From a virus, in the IMG/VR virus record IMGVR_UViG_3300032562_000025, positions 1 to 58,503 of that record: 58,503 bases of DNA. The stretch is one strand, 5' to 3'. Both the position numbers and the translations under genes were made by a program. The notes beneath the pieces were generated by a model. It had not been told where the DNA came from. It ran no database searches and saw only the letters and a list, made by a program, of their open reading frames with translations. This document shows, piece by piece, positions 46,719-57,556 of the stretch (positions are counted from its first letter, which is position 1; the number at the start of each line of letters is the position of its first letter).

Positions 46719-49700
46719 TGGAACTTGAATTAGACCCCATTGAGAAAGAAGTAAGTAAACCTTCTCCTGCAATTACACAAAAGGGAAGTGGTGGATTGCA
46801 ACTTGATCCAGTTAAGGGTGGTGAAGAATCATCAATGATTGATAAGTTTATGGGAATGTTTAAGCCTAATGATAAACCAACAAACTCTAATTTGATTAAC
46901 TTAATTGGTGATGATGTAAGTAAGGCTGAACCTAAGCAAGTTGACAATTCAGGTGCATTAACTAAAGCAAGTAGAAGAATGATTGAACAAGCAATTAATA
47001 TTAATGCAAGAGTTGTTGGACAAATGGGCTTAATGACGAATCCTGAACCCGCTGAGAATCCTGGTTTACTTACAATGGTTGGTAAGAATATAAATGAAGC
47101 AACGCAAAGACAACTTAGTATTCCCGAAAAATTTCTAAGTTTAAGGGAAACATTAATAAGGCAAGCGCAGTCGGAACCACATAAGACTGAAGGTGAAAAT
47201 ACTCCTGAGCGTAAGTCCAAGACAATTGATTTTATTACTAAAACAATTCCAGATAGTTTGAATAGACTTATATATCAAACAGTACATCAACCTGAACAAT
47301 TGTATAATGCTTATAAACCTTCGGTAAGTAAACTCATTGATGCTTATACTGGTGTGACTAAAGATAGAGGAAAAGATTTAAAGGAAGGTTCTGAAGAATT
47401 TTTAAGTACTACTGGTGAGGTAGTTAAGGGAATTGGTGATTGGTTTAGTAAGGGAATTGGTGGAGTTGAAGATAAGGAAAAGTTTTTAAGATTTTCATTA
47501 GACCAACTTAAGGAAAATTATTCAACTGATCCAGTGGGAAGTGCAGCTTCACTATTTACACTTTATAAAACAATAGGTTCAATTGGTAAAGGTGCAGGAG
47601 TACAAAAAATATCAGACCATTCAAGAGAAGAATGGCTTAATGTTATTGATGAAGAAATGAAGAAACGTGCTCCAAAACAATTGAAGGGGGAAGTTGGGCA
47701 AACTGAGGATATACCATATGCTAAGTGGGAAGATGTTAAACAGAAAGTTTTACCTGAAGGAATGAAAAATGAAATTAAAGCACTTAATGCATCCAAAGAA
47801 CTTATCTTAGATGAAAAAAGTACCAAAGGTAAAATTTATGATGAAGTTGCTAAATCAAGGGAAGAAGCTAAGGTAAGTGAGCCTGAAATCGTTAAATCAT
47901 TACCCAGTGAAGAAAGATTTAAGCATGGTGCATTAGTTCAAATTAATTCCCTTACTCCAGCAATAATTGAAGGCAATGGAATCATTGTTGGCAAGGAAGG
48001 TGGGACACATCCTGATATACTTAAAGAACATGACATGGAGCCGGAGACGGTTCATGAACGTGGATTTACAACTCCTGAAGGATTATTCCTTGATCGAAAG
48101 GAAGGCAAGGAATGGATTGAAAATAATCAACCTGAAATTCATGAAGAATTGGTTAAAATGAATGGTAAGGATTATGAACTTCATTCTCAGGATTATAATA
48201 AGGCTAAGGAAAATTTGAGCGAGGAAAAGGAGGCAATTGATGCCACTGAAAAAGGGAAAGTCCCCGAGGGTAATATCGGAGAATATAGTGGAACTGATAA
48301 GATCGGGGAAACCCCAGAAGCAGGCGAAGGCAATCGCTTACCGGAAGGCGGGGAAATCATTGAAGGAGAAGGGAAGGGAGCTGAAGAAGGATTAAAACTT
48401 GATGAAGGTTCGATTAAGGAACCCGACGCAAAAATTACGGTATCTGAATCGAAATCAATTGAAGAACAAGCAAAGGAATTAGGTTTAACTGCAAAGAAAT
48501 GGCCAGATCATGATATGTATACAATTGTTGATCCTGAGAATAAGGGTAATTTTGAAGTTAGGGTTGGTGAAAACGTAAAGGATAAACTTGAAAAACATCG
48601 GAGTAAGGGATGGGATGAAATTAAACCGAAGGAAGAATTGAAAGGAAGTGATCGTTGGAAATCACCAACCGCTGAATTTTTAAATAAGCAATCTGAAACG
48701 AAGATGCCTCCTGAAGAATGGGGAAAAAGGATTGATGCTTGGGAAAATAAGAATCCACATATTAAGGATGAGAATAAATTTAACGGGTTGAAATCATTTA
48801 TTGAAAGTAAAAAAGGGGATAAAACACTTAATAAAAAGGACATAACTGAATTCCTTGAATTGAGTAAGAAAGATTGGGCAGTGAGGGATCAGGTTGCAGG
48901 TGACACACTTAATAAAAAAGAAAGAGCACGTTGGCAAGAACTTGCTGAGAAAAAAGAATTAAGTGAAATTGAAGAAACTGAATTTGATAAACTACAAGAA
49001 AAAGAAATTGAAGATAAAGATAGATGGGAATCTCATAACATACCTGGAGGAATTAAGGGGAGTGAAAAAGTTTATACGATTTCGCTTAATAAGCCTTCAA
49101 GAATGAAAGCAAATGAACGTCTCGATAAATTTAATACTGAAGCAATAAATAAACATGGAGATGTAAGTAAATGGCCTGATGATGTTTTTGATGAATATAT
49201 GAAACTTAAGGATGAATTTAATAATACTGAATATGGTTATCAATCTCCTCATTTTCCTGAGCAGACGAATGTCATCCTCCACTTCCGGACTCAGGAACAT
49301 CTTGATGCTAATGGAAATAAGGGATTAATGATTGAAACGATTCAGTCGGATTTACATCAAGAAGCTGCAGGACGTTATAAAGGAGATATTGTTTTTAAAA
49401 CAGGCAAAGAAAATGATAAGTGGTTTGTATATGATGTAAAACATAAAAATGATAAAGTTTTTGAGCATAACGGTAAGCAATTAAATGAGGATACAGCTAA
49501 TAAATTAATTAAAAAGTGGAATGATGAACTTCATCTTGATCAATATTATCCACCAAATGCTCCATTCGAAAAAACATGGGCTGAGGTTGGATTAAAACAT
49601 GCCCTTGACATTGCAACTAAAGATCCTGAAATTAAATGGGTTGCTTGGCCGAACGGTAAGGTTCAGATGGAAAGGTGGGGGAAAGATATTACTACTGACG

Positions 49701-52700
49701 AACTTGGTAAAAAACAAGGATCTGATTTCCTTGAAATCCTTTATGACAAGCGCATCCCAAAATTTGCTAAGAAGTATGCTAAGGATTTAGGTGGAGAATA
49801 TAAGGATGATGTGATTAAGTATAAAGCAACTGAATTAGATAATGAAATTCCACAAGAATATGGAATCCATCGAATTGATTTAACTAACAAAATGAGGGAA
49901 TCCATAAACACTGAAGGACAAACATTATTTTCAGATCCATTTGGAATCCACAATGTAGTTAATTGGTTAGGAAGTGGAGATAAAGCAATCAATGATTTTG
50001 TTCACGCAATGGAAGATGCAAAAATCATAGTTAAGACATATAATCCAAAAGAATTTGGAGACAATTTGCCAGATAGAAGGAGTGTTGGATTACCTTCAGA
50101 AAGTCCAGTTACAATAAATGATAAGGATTTACCAAAATGGAAGTTCAATTTATCTCCACATACTGCATTAAGAGGAGCATTTGATCCTAAAAATGATCCA
50201 GTTATTGATAATCTTAAATCGAGAATGAAATATTATGCAAGTAGTAAGGATGCAATAACATATGCTAAGCATGCACTTAAGGATATACCTGATCCTGAAT
50301 TATATGTTAAGGAAAAAATTCAACCATTATTTGATAAGCATGAAGGTTTAATTGATAAACTTAATTTAGTTAGAGATAAACTTGCAACTGAACAAAGGAC
50401 ATTAAGTAAAATTCCAGAACATCGTGGGTATGAAAGGATTCAAAGGGAAGTAGTTAAGCTAACAAAACAATTACGTAAGGCTGAGAAAAAGTTGGAAGAT
50501 CTTACAAGTCCTCATGCTGATAAAAAGTTTGAAGATTTGAAAAATAAAACAATTAAGCAATATGAAGAAAAGATTGCGAGTATGAAAAATGAAGAAGCTA
50601 AGTTAAGAAAGGAAGGTTATCTTAAGGCAATTCAAAAAGTTAAAGAAAAGGTAAGGGAAACTGAAATTAATAAATTAAATGCTCATATAAAACGTGTAAA
50701 GAAAATGATTGACGGAAGGGTTGTTAAAGCAGATAAAATGTATGCTGAATTTAAGCGTATTGCACATTATGAAGATATTGAAAAACGCATTAAGGATTTG
50801 GAAGGTGAGGAAAAATTACTCGAACCTGAATTCAAATTGATGTCTGAGGAATTTGATAAATTATATCCTCAGATGTGTAAGGAATCTTCAGGTGTTCGTG
50901 TATTTGCAAATGCTGATGGTTCATTACCTGAAGGAATAAAATTAACTCCAGAAGAATTAAGAGCATCAAATATGATAAAAGCATATATGGAAATGACACG
51001 AAATGAACTTGAAGATTTAAGAATACCTGTAATCAAAGAAGGTTCATACATGACTCATTTACTTGAGCCATTAATGAAAGGTGATTCATTATTTAAAAAT
51101 ACTAAAATAAAATCAAAGCCAACTTTATTAAGATTCATCTCAAGGATGCCATATTCACGTCCTTGGTTTCCATCTCCTCATGCAGTTATGGAAGCATATA
51201 TTCCAATGGCTGAATATCGTTTAGCTTACCAACCATTTTTAGATAGATGGAGACCATATATTGATTCAATTCAAAAGCCACAACTTAAGGAATACATGGA
51301 GAAATGGCTTGAAGCAAATATGACTAATCAAGATAAAGGAACATGGGATAAGATATTAAATGCTACTGTTGCTTTTGAATATGCAAGAACAATTGGTTTA
51401 TCGTTAAGTGTTGGTATCAAACATTTAGTTAAATTGTTTGGAACTCCTGCTGAGTATGGTACAATTTCAATGGTTAAGGGATTACCTCATGTAATGGTAT
51501 TACCTTTTCAATCTGGTATTAATTTAGTTAAGGCACACTTTCCAACATTTGCTAAGGCACTTAAAAAGATCGGAGTTGAAGGGCATGATGAACAATTAAG
51601 ATTATTTAAATTGTATGTAAATTCAGGTGATATCATTCGGATGATGACTGAGATTCCAGGCATACAAAAGATGGATGATATATGGTTAAGTGCAGAAACA
51701 AGTAAAACAATTAAGGGTGCTGCAAAAGTATTGGAAATGGCAGTAAGGAATGTAATATCACAGCCAGTTAAAACTGTTGAAATGTTTGATAATGGTGCTT
51801 CAATTATGGCTGGAGTTATTGCTGGAATGAAGAAAGGTGTTAATCCAATAATGATTGACAGGCACATAATTGAAAGTATTCTTGATGTAAATTTTAGAAG
51901 TGGGCCTGATCAAGCATTGTATCAAAAAAATGTTTTGTTAAGGGCGTTGTCAATGTTCCAACAAACACCACAAAAACTTGTTGAGCGTATTGGTAAGTGG
52001 GGCCATGATGCATTTGCAGTTACTAAGGATGAAAATGGTAAGTGGCAAATTGGTAAGAAAGATATTTATGGAACTCATGGATTTTCAAAACTATTTAGAT
52101 TCTTAATTTATGTTGGAATTGCTGAGTCAATAGCAAGAGAAAATGATACTTCATTACTTGGAATTGCAGTAGCACATATTCCATTTACTGGAGAATTAGT
52201 TGAACCGACGAAAGAATTTCCATTTTATGAGTGGAAAAAACCAAAGATTACAACATCACCTGTATTCCAGGATTTGTATGATTTAAGTAAAAGTAACATT
52301 ATGGATGTAGTTATGAATCGGGTTACTGATTTTAATGTTTTAAGCAAAATGGATAAATATAATAAGGAGACATATCCTACTTCGTATGATTCATCACTTA
52401 AGTATATACTTGGCTTAAGGCGTGTTGGTTCATCCTTTGATAATTATGCAACTGAATTATCCTCAAAAAAAGTTTTCAGCCAGCCAACTGCTGAAAGTAA
52501 ATTGAAAAGCGACTTAACAAAAATGTATAAAAGGGGTATTATTGAGAGTAAGGATTTAACTGATGCTGTTAAGGATAAGTTAATTACACAGAAAGAAAAG
52601 GAAAGTATTATTGAAAAAAGTAAAGAAAATTTAACTGCAATTGAAGCAAATCGTATGGATTATACTGAATTAATTAATGGAGTTAAGCATGCTGATGAGG

Positions 52701-52819
52701 AAGAATTAAAAATTATAAAACCAATTTTACTTAAAAAAGTTACTAATGCTCATGCAAACGGGAAGATAACTGGAAGTTTATATAAGGAGTATATGGAAGG
52801 AATAAGGGAATTGCCGTAA
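46718..52819 (+). CDS. Giant polyvalent ejection protein
   Basis: A 2033-aa protein. Residues ~760-1050 contain the large polyvalent-protein-associated domain signature: [31 protein letters not shown], then [18 protein letters not shown] and [15 protein letters not shown]. Before it is a low-complexity acidic linker (~480-600). After it come long coiled coils (~1170-1450) and a helical C-terminal region of ~600 residues with hydrophobic helices ([10 protein letters not shown]). Likely ejected into the host with DNA, carrying several activities; catalytic chemistry unassigned. Confidence 0.7.
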   Translation: MELELDPIEKEVSKPSPAITQKGSGGLQLDPVKGGEESSMIDKFMGMFKPNDKPTNSNLINLIGDDVSKAEPKQVDNSGALTKASRRMIEQAININARVVGQMGLMTNPEPAENPGLLTMVGKNINEATQRQLSIPEKFLSLRETLIRQAQSEPHKTEGENTPERKSKTIDFITKTIPDSLNRLIYQTVHQPEQLYNAYKPSVSKLIDAYTGVTKDRGKDLKEGSEEFLSTTGEVVKGIGDWFSKGIGGVEDKEKFLRFSLDQLKENYSTDPVGSAASLFTLYKTIGSIGKGAGVQKISDHSREEWLNVIDEEMKKRAPKQLKGEVGQTEDIPYAKWEDVKQKVLPEGMKNEIKALNASKELILDEKSTKGKIYDEVAKSREEAKVSEPEIVKSLPSEERFKHGALVQINSLTPAIIEGNGIIVGKEGGTHPDILKEHDMEPETVHERGFTTPEGLFLDRKEGKEWIENNQPEIHEELVKMNGKDYELHSQDYNKAKENLSEEKEAIDATEKGKVPEGNIGEYSGTDKIGETPEAGEGNRLPEGGEIIEGEGKGAEEGLKLDEGSIKEPDAKITVSESKSIEEQAKELGLTAKKWPDHDMYTIVDPENKGNFEVRVGENVKDKLEKHRSKGWDEIKPKEELKGSDRWKSPTAEFLNKQSETKMPPEEWGKRIDAWENKNPHIKDENKFNGLKSFIESKKGDKTLNKKDITEFLELSKKDWAVRDQVAGDTLNKKERARWQELAEKKELSEIEETEFDKLQEKEIEDKDRWESHNIPGGIKGSEKVYTISLNKPSRMKANERLDKFNTEAINKHGDVSKWPDDVFDEYMKLKDEFNNTEYGYQSPHFPEQTNVILHFRTQEHLDANGNKGLMIETIQSDLHQEAAGRYKGDIVFKTGKENDKWFVYDVKHKNDKVFEHNGKQLNEDTANKLIKKWNDELHLDQYYPPNAPFEKTWAEVGLKHALDIATKDPEIKWVAWPNGKVQMERWGKDITTDELGKKQGSDFLEILYDKRIPKFAKKYAKDLGGEYKDDVIKYKATELDNEIPQEYGIHRIDLTNKMRESINTEGQTLFSDPFGIHNVVNWLGSGDKAINDFVHAMEDAKIIVKTYNPKEFGDNLPDRRSVGLPSESPVTINDKDLPKWKFNLSPHTALRGAFDPKNDPVIDNLKSRMKYYASSKDAITYAKHALKDIPDPELYVKEKIQPLFDKHEGLIDKLNLVRDKLATEQRTLSKIPEHRGYERIQREVVKLTKQLRKAEKKLEDLTSPHADKKFEDLKNKTIKQYEEKIASMKNEEAKLRKEGYLKAIQKVKEKVRETEINKLNAHIKRVKKMIDGRVVKADKMYAEFKRIAHYEDIEKRIKDLEGEEKLLEPEFKLMSEEFDKLYPQMCKESSGVRVFANADGSLPEGIKLTPEELRASNMIKAYMEMTRNELEDLRIPVIKEGSYMTHLLEPLMKGDSLFKNTKIKSKPTLLRFISRMPYSRPWFPSPHAVMEAYIPMAEYRLAYQPFLDRWRPYIDSIQKPQLKEYMEKWLEANMTNQDKGTWDKILNATVAFEYARTIGLSLSVGIKHLVKLFGTPAEYGTISMVKGLPHVMVLPFQSGINLVKAHFPTFAKALKKIGVEGHDEQLRLFKLYVNSGDIIRMMTEIPGIQKMDDIWLSAETSKTIKGAAKVLEMAVRNVISQPVKTVEMFDNGASIMAGVIAGMKKGVNPIMIDRHIIESILDVNFRSGPDQALYQKNVLLRALSMFQQTPQKLVERIGKWGHDAFAVTKDENGKWQIGKKDIYGTHGFSKLFRFLIYVGIAESIARENDTSLLGIAVAHIPFTGELVEPTKEFPFYEWKKPKITTSPVFQDLYDLSKSNIMDVVMNRVTDFNVLSKMDKYNKETYPTSYDSSLKYILGLRRVGSSFDNYATELSSKKVFSQPTAESKLKSDLTKMYKRGIIESKDLTDAVKDKLITQKEKESIIEKSKENLTAIEANRMDYTELINGVKHADEEELKIIKPILLKKVTNAHANGKITGSLYKEYMEGIRELP
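48427..48449 (+). repeat. Dispersed palindrome, type II tail (degenerate, in coding sequence)
   Basis: CGCAAAAATTACG (one mismatch to core) plus GTATCTGAAT; encodes AKITVSE within the giant protein's acidic linker. Confidence 0.75.
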
Positions 52820-52837
52820 AATTTACGGTATCTGAAT
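52815..52837 (+). repeat. Dispersed palindrome, type II tail (overlaps stop codon)
   Basis: Core CGTAAAATTTACG (52815-52827) plus GTATCTGAAT. The TAA of the giant gene lies inside the core, and the next gene begins 20 nt later. Confidence 0.9.
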
Positions 52838-52856
52838 AATGCGGAGGTTAAGCAAA

Positions 52857-53138
52857 GTGAATATGAATAGAGATTTACCACTTGAAGAAGGATATTATAT
52901 TTTCAATGTCGTGTGTAAGGAAGAAGGTGGGCCTGAAATCGTGGCAAGGATGTTGACGATTAAGATAAGGGAGGCACAAAAGGATTGGGATATTGAATTT
53001 ATAAGTAATGCTAAAATTGACGCAGACTCAGGTGGTCATGGACGCTCGATATATTTCGGGGCTCAATGTACTGTCTTACGTAAAAAGAAAAGAATGGATG
53101 AGGCTAAAATTCCTCCAGCAGCGGTGAAAATAAAATGA
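52857..53138 (+). CDS. Small hypothetical protein
   Basis: Start set at GTG 52857, 9 nt after GGAGG; the ATG at 52839 lies upstream of that ribosome site. The 93-aa product is beta-rich (GYYIFNVVCKEEGGPEIVARM) with a basic C-terminus (TVLRKKKRM). Overlaps the ATP-grasp gene by ATGA. Function unknown. Confidence 0.55.
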   Translation: MNMNRDLPLEEGYYIFNVVCKEEGGPEIVARMLTIKIREAQKDWDIEFISNAKIDADSGGHGRSIYFGAQCTVLRKKKRMDEAKIPPAAVKIK

Positions 53139-54427
53139 AAGATTTATCTAAACTCAAATGTAGGGTTTATGATTATGGTTTATTTACTTCAGTTGCAATG
53201 GCACTTGGACCATTAAACAATGGCTTTGGAACTGTTGAGTATTATTCACCTTGGATGGATTCCTTCCCCTCCCCGAATAAGCGATATATTGGAAGGGACA
53301 TTCCTGGCCTTACCCGAATATGGGAGTTCTGGGATGATCTTGACTCAGTTGATACGTTTGTTTTCCCTGATGTTGGTGACGTGTCTGAACAACGTGAGTT
53401 GAGACGGCAAGGTCGAGCCGTATTTGGAACTGGCGGGATTAAAAAGGATAAGGATATTGCTGAACTTGAAGTTGATCGTGAGTTATTTAAGAAAACATTA
53501 ATTCGTCGTGGTTTGGCTGTACCCAAATGGAAGTTGATTAAGGGTATTGACAATTTACGACAATATGCTAAGGACAATCCAGGGTTTTGGGTTAAGCCAA
53601 ATGTTGGAGAACGGGGAGTATTTGAAACATTTTATGTTGATTCTTATGGTACTTCAGCAAGTAAGCTTGACCAAATTGCCCATGACTTAGGAGTTGCAAG
53701 AAATGTATGTGAATTTATGACAGAGAAACCAATTGAAGGAAGTGAACCTGGAGATGATATGTTCATCTGCAATGGAATTCCATTTGAAATGGGCTTATAC
53801 GGTTGGGAGAATAAGGGTGATTCATATTCATGCCGAGTGATTAAAATGAATGAAGTTGTTTTACCACTTAAAAAGATACATACTGCAATGCTTCCAATTT
53901 ATAAGGATACAAATGTCAACGGAGCAATTTCAACTGAAGTAAGAGTAGGTAAAAATAAGGTTCCATATTTCAGTGATATTTGTTCACGTTTCGGAAATCC
54001 TCCAGCTGGTGTTATAACATCCATCTATGAAAATTTTCCTCAGATTGTTCATGGAATTGCACATGGAGAAATAATTGAGCCTAAATTCAGGGCTAAATTT
54101 GGGGCTGAGTTAAGTGTTGATTCAGCTGATGCTGGAACCGAACCTGTCCCGTTTGAATTTAATCCTAAGAATGATTTACTTACTATTAAGTTAAGAACAG
54201 TATGTAAGGTTGGCGGAATTTTTACTCATATTCCTTTTCCAAGAAATGGTTCAACAATTGTTAAGGCTGTGGGATTGGGAAATACACAAGATGAGGCTGA
54301 AGCAAATTGTATGGAAGCTGCTGAAAAATTTCAGTGTCCTCATAAAAGTTATAATAAAACTTCATTTGATGACTTACGCAAATGTATTGAAGAAGGAAAA
54401 GCAAATGGCCTTGGAGGAACATTATGA
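53135..54427 (+). CDS. ATP-grasp (PurD-like) ligase-type protein
   Basis: A 430-aa protein whose layout follows GAR synthetase/ATP-grasp enzymes: N-terminal TVEYYSPW and VDTFVFPDVGD, then DRELFKKTLIRRGLAVPKWKLIKG, the lid FWVKPNVGERG, EFMTEKPIEGSEPGDDMF, a late SDICSRFGNPPAG (metal-binding end) and an AVGLGNTQDEAE tail. It would form an amide or phosphoester bond using ATP. Phage homologues exist but their substrate is unknown to me; peptide or capsid modification are possibilities. Confidence 0.65.
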   Translation: MKDLSKLKCRVYDYGLFTSVAMALGPLNNGFGTVEYYSPWMDSFPSPNKRYIGRDIPGLTRIWEFWDDLDSVDTFVFPDVGDVSEQRELRRQGRAVFGTGGIKKDKDIAELEVDRELFKKTLIRRGLAVPKWKLIKGIDNLRQYAKDNPGFWVKPNVGERGVFETFYVDSYGTSASKLDQIAHDLGVARNVCEFMTEKPIEGSEPGDDMFICNGIPFEMGLYGWENKGDSYSCRVIKMNEVVLPLKKIHTAMLPIYKDTNVNGAISTEVRVGKNKVPYFSDICSRFGNPPAGVITSIYENFPQIVHGIAHGEIIEPKFRAKFGAELSVDSADAGTEPVPFEFNPKNDLLTIKLRTVCKVGGIFTHIPFPRNGSTIVKAVGLGNTQDEAEANCMEAAEKFQCPHKSYNKTSFDDLRKCIEEGKANGLGGTL

Positions 54428-56178
54428 GTGGAACGATATTTGAAACAATTAAGATGAGAAGAGATACACTTGCAAACTGGACGGTTAATAATCCAATTTT
54501 AGAGCAGGGTGAAATTGGGTATGAGTATGATACATATCGAATTAAGTTTGGTAATGGTATTACTCATTATTTAAGTCTTCCTTACATTGGAAATGTATAT
54601 TCAAATTCAGTTACAACAATGACAGTCGGAACCGGAAGTAAAACATTCTTACTTGATGTTGGATTGGCATTTGCTCCAAATATGGTTGTAACAATTTCTT
54701 ATGCAACTGATCCTACAGTTTATATGATTGGTGTGGTTACGAGTTATAATCCAACTACTGGATATATTATCATTAATGTCACTTCAGTTGCTGGGTCAGG
54801 ATCGAGTTTAACTTCTTGGATTATATGGGCATCAAGTGGTGCACAAGGGCCTCAAGGTGTTGCTGGGCCACAAGGTATTCAAGGAACTCCAGGTAATTCA
54901 GGAACAAATGGAGTTGGTGTTCCTTCAGGTGGAGAAGTTGGACAAATCTTAGCAAAAAGTACAGTTACGGATTATGCTACTGAATGGATTGGGCAGATGC
55001 ATCCAAGTGCACGACAAACTGTTTTATCATCATTACTCGATGCAAATGGCTTACCAAATTTTATTTCAGTTGGAACGGGCTTGTCCGTAAATATTGCAGC
55101 ATTAGCAACACCAATCTTACTTTCATTTGCTGCGGGATTTGACGAACTTGGTGAGATTAATTACATTGGAGAAATAAGTGCTGATACTACAATTCCTTCA
55201 CTTACTGCAAATGTTATAAATTATTTATATGCTGAGCGTAATGCAATTACCGGAGCAATTACGTTGGGAGCAACTCCATATAAACCTAATTATGATGTTG
55301 TGAGTAAATCTCAATATGCTTCAACATATCCAACTCAAGATGCTTCCCATGTGAAGGCACTTTACCATGATGCAAATTTTTACCCATACTTTGCTACTGA
55401 TCCAACTAAATCACTCACTGGAACAATGAATGATAATTCATGGAGAAGTGTATATTATTCAGGTGTTCAGTATAGGTTTCATGTTGATCTTGGAACTGCT
55501 AAACTTATAGATAGGATAATGGTTGAAAATTTTCATGATTCAGGAACTGCAACTGATAATGGAGTAGGTGTATTTGAAGTATGGGGATCGAATACTGGAA
55601 GTTCTTTTGCTGAACTTACATATGGAACTGATACTGGATGGGATTTACTTACCACAAGTAAGGCAAGTTTAGTACATCATTACACCGCAGACGTTTCAGA
55701 TCCTCAGTATATAACGGTTACAAATACAACTCCATACCGTTATTATGCTGTAAAATGTGTCTCAAGTGATGGTGTTACATCAGTTGGAATACGAAGAATT
55801 GAATTTCAGCAAAAAGTTGATAATAGTTACTGGTTTGACATTATTAATTATATAATGAATAAATCAGTAAGTTCAGTTAATTATCCAAAGCAAATAGTGT
55901 TCCTTGGTGAAGCATTATGTGGTGTTTCAACAGTTACAAGTGTAGTTAATTATGCTTTAAATGGAGTTTATAATAGTGGTAATGTGGCTACAACTGCTAT
56001 TTTAACCACCAAGAATCATAATATTGGGACTGATTTAATTAACTTAACATTAAGTGAAGGAGAAGAAGGTGGAAGAAGGCAAATTGCAAGTGTTGATTTA
56101 GTTGGACTTACACATAAATCAGTAAGTTGGGTAGCAGCATTAGGTACTTCACGGTTAATAATTAAAAGGTTATTTTAA
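54424..56178 (+). CDS. Tail fibre with collagen-like and F5/8-type discoidin domains
   Basis: A 584-aa protein. N-terminus: MRRDTLANWTVNNPILEQGE and KFGNGITHYLSLPY, the attachment motif of many phage fibres. Next a beta module (~60-135), then a collagen-like run (GPQGVAGPQGIQGTPG, ~140-170). A discoidin/galactose-binding-like domain lies at about 330-450 (FHVDLGTAKLIDRIMVENF, FEVWGSNTGSSF, YRYYAVKC). The C-terminus is beta-rich. A receptor-binding fibre; overlaps the ATP-grasp gene by ATGA. Confidence 0.75.
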   Translation: MSGTIFETIKMRRDTLANWTVNNPILEQGEIGYEYDTYRIKFGNGITHYLSLPYIGNVYSNSVTTMTVGTGSKTFLLDVGLAFAPNMVVTISYATDPTVYMIGVVTSYNPTTGYIIINVTSVAGSGSSLTSWIIWASSGAQGPQGVAGPQGIQGTPGNSGTNGVGVPSGGEVGQILAKSTVTDYATEWIGQMHPSARQTVLSSLLDANGLPNFISVGTGLSVNIAALATPILLSFAAGFDELGEINYIGEISADTTIPSLTANVINYLYAERNAITGAITLGATPYKPNYDVVSKSQYASTYPTQDASHVKALYHDANFYPYFATDPTKSLTGTMNDNSWRSVYYSGVQYRFHVDLGTAKLIDRIMVENFHDSGTATDNGVGVFEVWGSNTGSSFAELTYGTDTGWDLLTTSKASLVHHYTADVSDPQYITVTNTTPYRYYAVKCVSSDGVTSVGIRRIEFQQKVDNSYWFDIINYIMNKSVSSVNYPKQIVFLGEALCGVSTVTSVVNYALNGVYNSGNVATTAILTTKNHNIGTDLINLTLSEGEEGGRRQIASVDLVGLTHKSVSWVAALGTSRLIIKRLF

Positions 56179-56200
56179 AATAAATTAAGGAGGATTTAAA

Positions 56201-56638
56201 ATGAGAAAGTTTTTATTGTTTTTGATGTTCATCGTAATATTTACGCTACCTCCAATGATCCCAAATTCATACTCTGCAACAACGTGCGTTGTTTCTCAGG
56301 TTGATTTGGATAACATATCACGGATTACTTGGGTGTGTACGGGTGCTTCAGGTACGGGTACTGCATCCAAGGCAGTTCGTGGGTGGGTTTACAATGTTGA
56401 TGTTACTCCAGGCGGAACTGGTCCGACAGTTGGAAGTGGGTTTACATTAGTTACTTCAGATAGCAATGTTGATGTTATGGGAGCTAATGCATCTGCAATG
56501 TTTGCAGCTACACCAACAAGGGCAGTACCATTATCAAGTGGCTGGGTTAATGGTACATTAAGTCCAGTGATAAGTGGCAATGTTGTTGTTAATGCAGTTG
56601 TTACAATACGGGCATGGATCTGGAAACAAAATAATTAA
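56201..56638 (+). CDS. Secreted or virion-associated small protein
   Basis: A 145-aa protein with an N-terminal hydrophobic signal (FLLFLMFIVIFTLPPM, cleavage near SYSA) then a beta-rich Ser/Gly/Ala domain with two Cys. The signal contains a palindrome copy (56233), so VIFTLPP is encoded by the repeat. Export would be unusual for an assembled virion part; it may modify the host surface. Function unknown. Confidence 0.55.
   Translation: MRKFLLFLMFIVIFTLPPMIPNSYSATTCVVSQVDLDNISRITWVCTGASGTGTASKAVRGWVYNVDVTPGGTGPTVGSGFTLVTSDSNVDVMGANASAMFAATPTRAVPLSSGWVNGTLSPVISGNVVVNAVVTIRAWIWKQNN
56233..56253 (+). repeat. Dispersed palindrome, type I tail (inside signal peptide)
   Basis: Core CGTAATATTTACG (56233-56245) plus CTACCTCC. 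Encodes VIFTLPP in the signal sequence of the 56201 gene. Confidence 0.9.
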
Positions 56639-56653
56639 GGAGGTGATAATTAT

Positions 56654-57556
56654 ATGAAATTAAGAATATTTATTATTACATTTATTTTAGTTTTTATATC
56701 TTCATTTTCATTTGCAGGAGCACCTCCTCCTTTTATAATGGGTTATGGAAATGGTGGTACTGTTTCACTTGCTGCTATTACTGGTGTTGATATTACTCTT
56801 AATCCTCTCCGTAATGACTGTACAAATGGTACAGTACCTTATTTCACTGGTGGAGTATGGACGTGTGCGGCAACCCTTAATATGCAATTCGGTGATGCCG
56901 CAGCTCAAGGAATAGGCTCAACCGCAGGACATCTTGGCTTGTTATGGTTTAAGCTGGCGACCTCAACAACTGGCAAGACATATAGTTTTGTATTCCCTCA
57001 CACTGACGATAGGACGGTCACGTGGCAGGATACCGATGGAACGGTGGCATTTACGAGCCAGACCTTCTATATCGGTACAACTCAGGTAGCAATTAACAGG
57101 GCCTCAAACGCTTTGACGCTGGCAGGGTTGACATTTACCTCCCCCGTTATTGGTGATGCGACAGGAACATCCCTCGCAACTACTGGAATCATAGACGGCA
57201 AGGTTAATGTCACGGTAACAACCAACGCCACTACGATTGATTCAGCCGTTCAGAAGCAGGGATACTTCATAAACAATGGCGATTCGGCAGCAAAAGGAAT
57301 CTACACGCTACCTACAGCAGCCCTCGGATTGCAATATTGCATTGCTCTCTATTCAGAGCACGCTACAGGTGCAACGGCTGTAATGAAGTTCCAGACATCG
57401 GCAGCAGCACAATATATCGCTCTGGATGGAGTTAGGACGGCATCAGGGGGATTGATCAAATCCACAGGGGCGGCGGGTGATTCTGCCTGTGTTGTCGGGA
57501 TAAGCACGACTGAATGGGTGGCGTTTCATAGCAGTGGAACGTGGAGCAAAGATTGA
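56654..57556 (+). CDS. Secreted beta-rich fibre-like protein, mosaic gene
   Basis: A 300-aa protein with signal peptide (FIITFILVFISSFSFAGAP) and a C-terminal beta-rich domain typical of fibre shafts and tips (TTNATTIDSAVQKQGYFI, GLQYCIALYSEHATG). The 5' ~200 bp are AT-rich like the upstream genes, whereas from about 56860 codons become GC-rich, suggesting a recombination point inside the gene. Probably surface or tail protein. Confidence 0.6.
   Translation: MKLRIFIITFILVFISSFSFAGAPPPFIMGYGNGGTVSLAAITGVDITLNPLRNDCTNGTVPYFTGGVWTCAATLNMQFGDAAAQGIGSTAGHLGLLWFKLATSTTGKTYSFVFPHTDDRTVTWQDTDGTVAFTSQTFYIGTTQVAINRASNALTLAGLTFTSPVIGDATGTSLATTGIIDGKVNVTVTTNATTIDSAVQKQGYFINNGDSAAKGIYTLPTAALGLQYCIALYSEHATGATAVMKFQTSAAAQYIALDGVRTASGGLIKSTGAAGDSACVVGISTTEWVAFHSSGTWSKD

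Noticed and set aside
46681-47220. 179-aa minus-strand ORF at the start of the giant gene
   Set aside because: Antisense shadow; Ser/Leu-rich translation typical of the complement of Lys/Glu-rich coding sequence.
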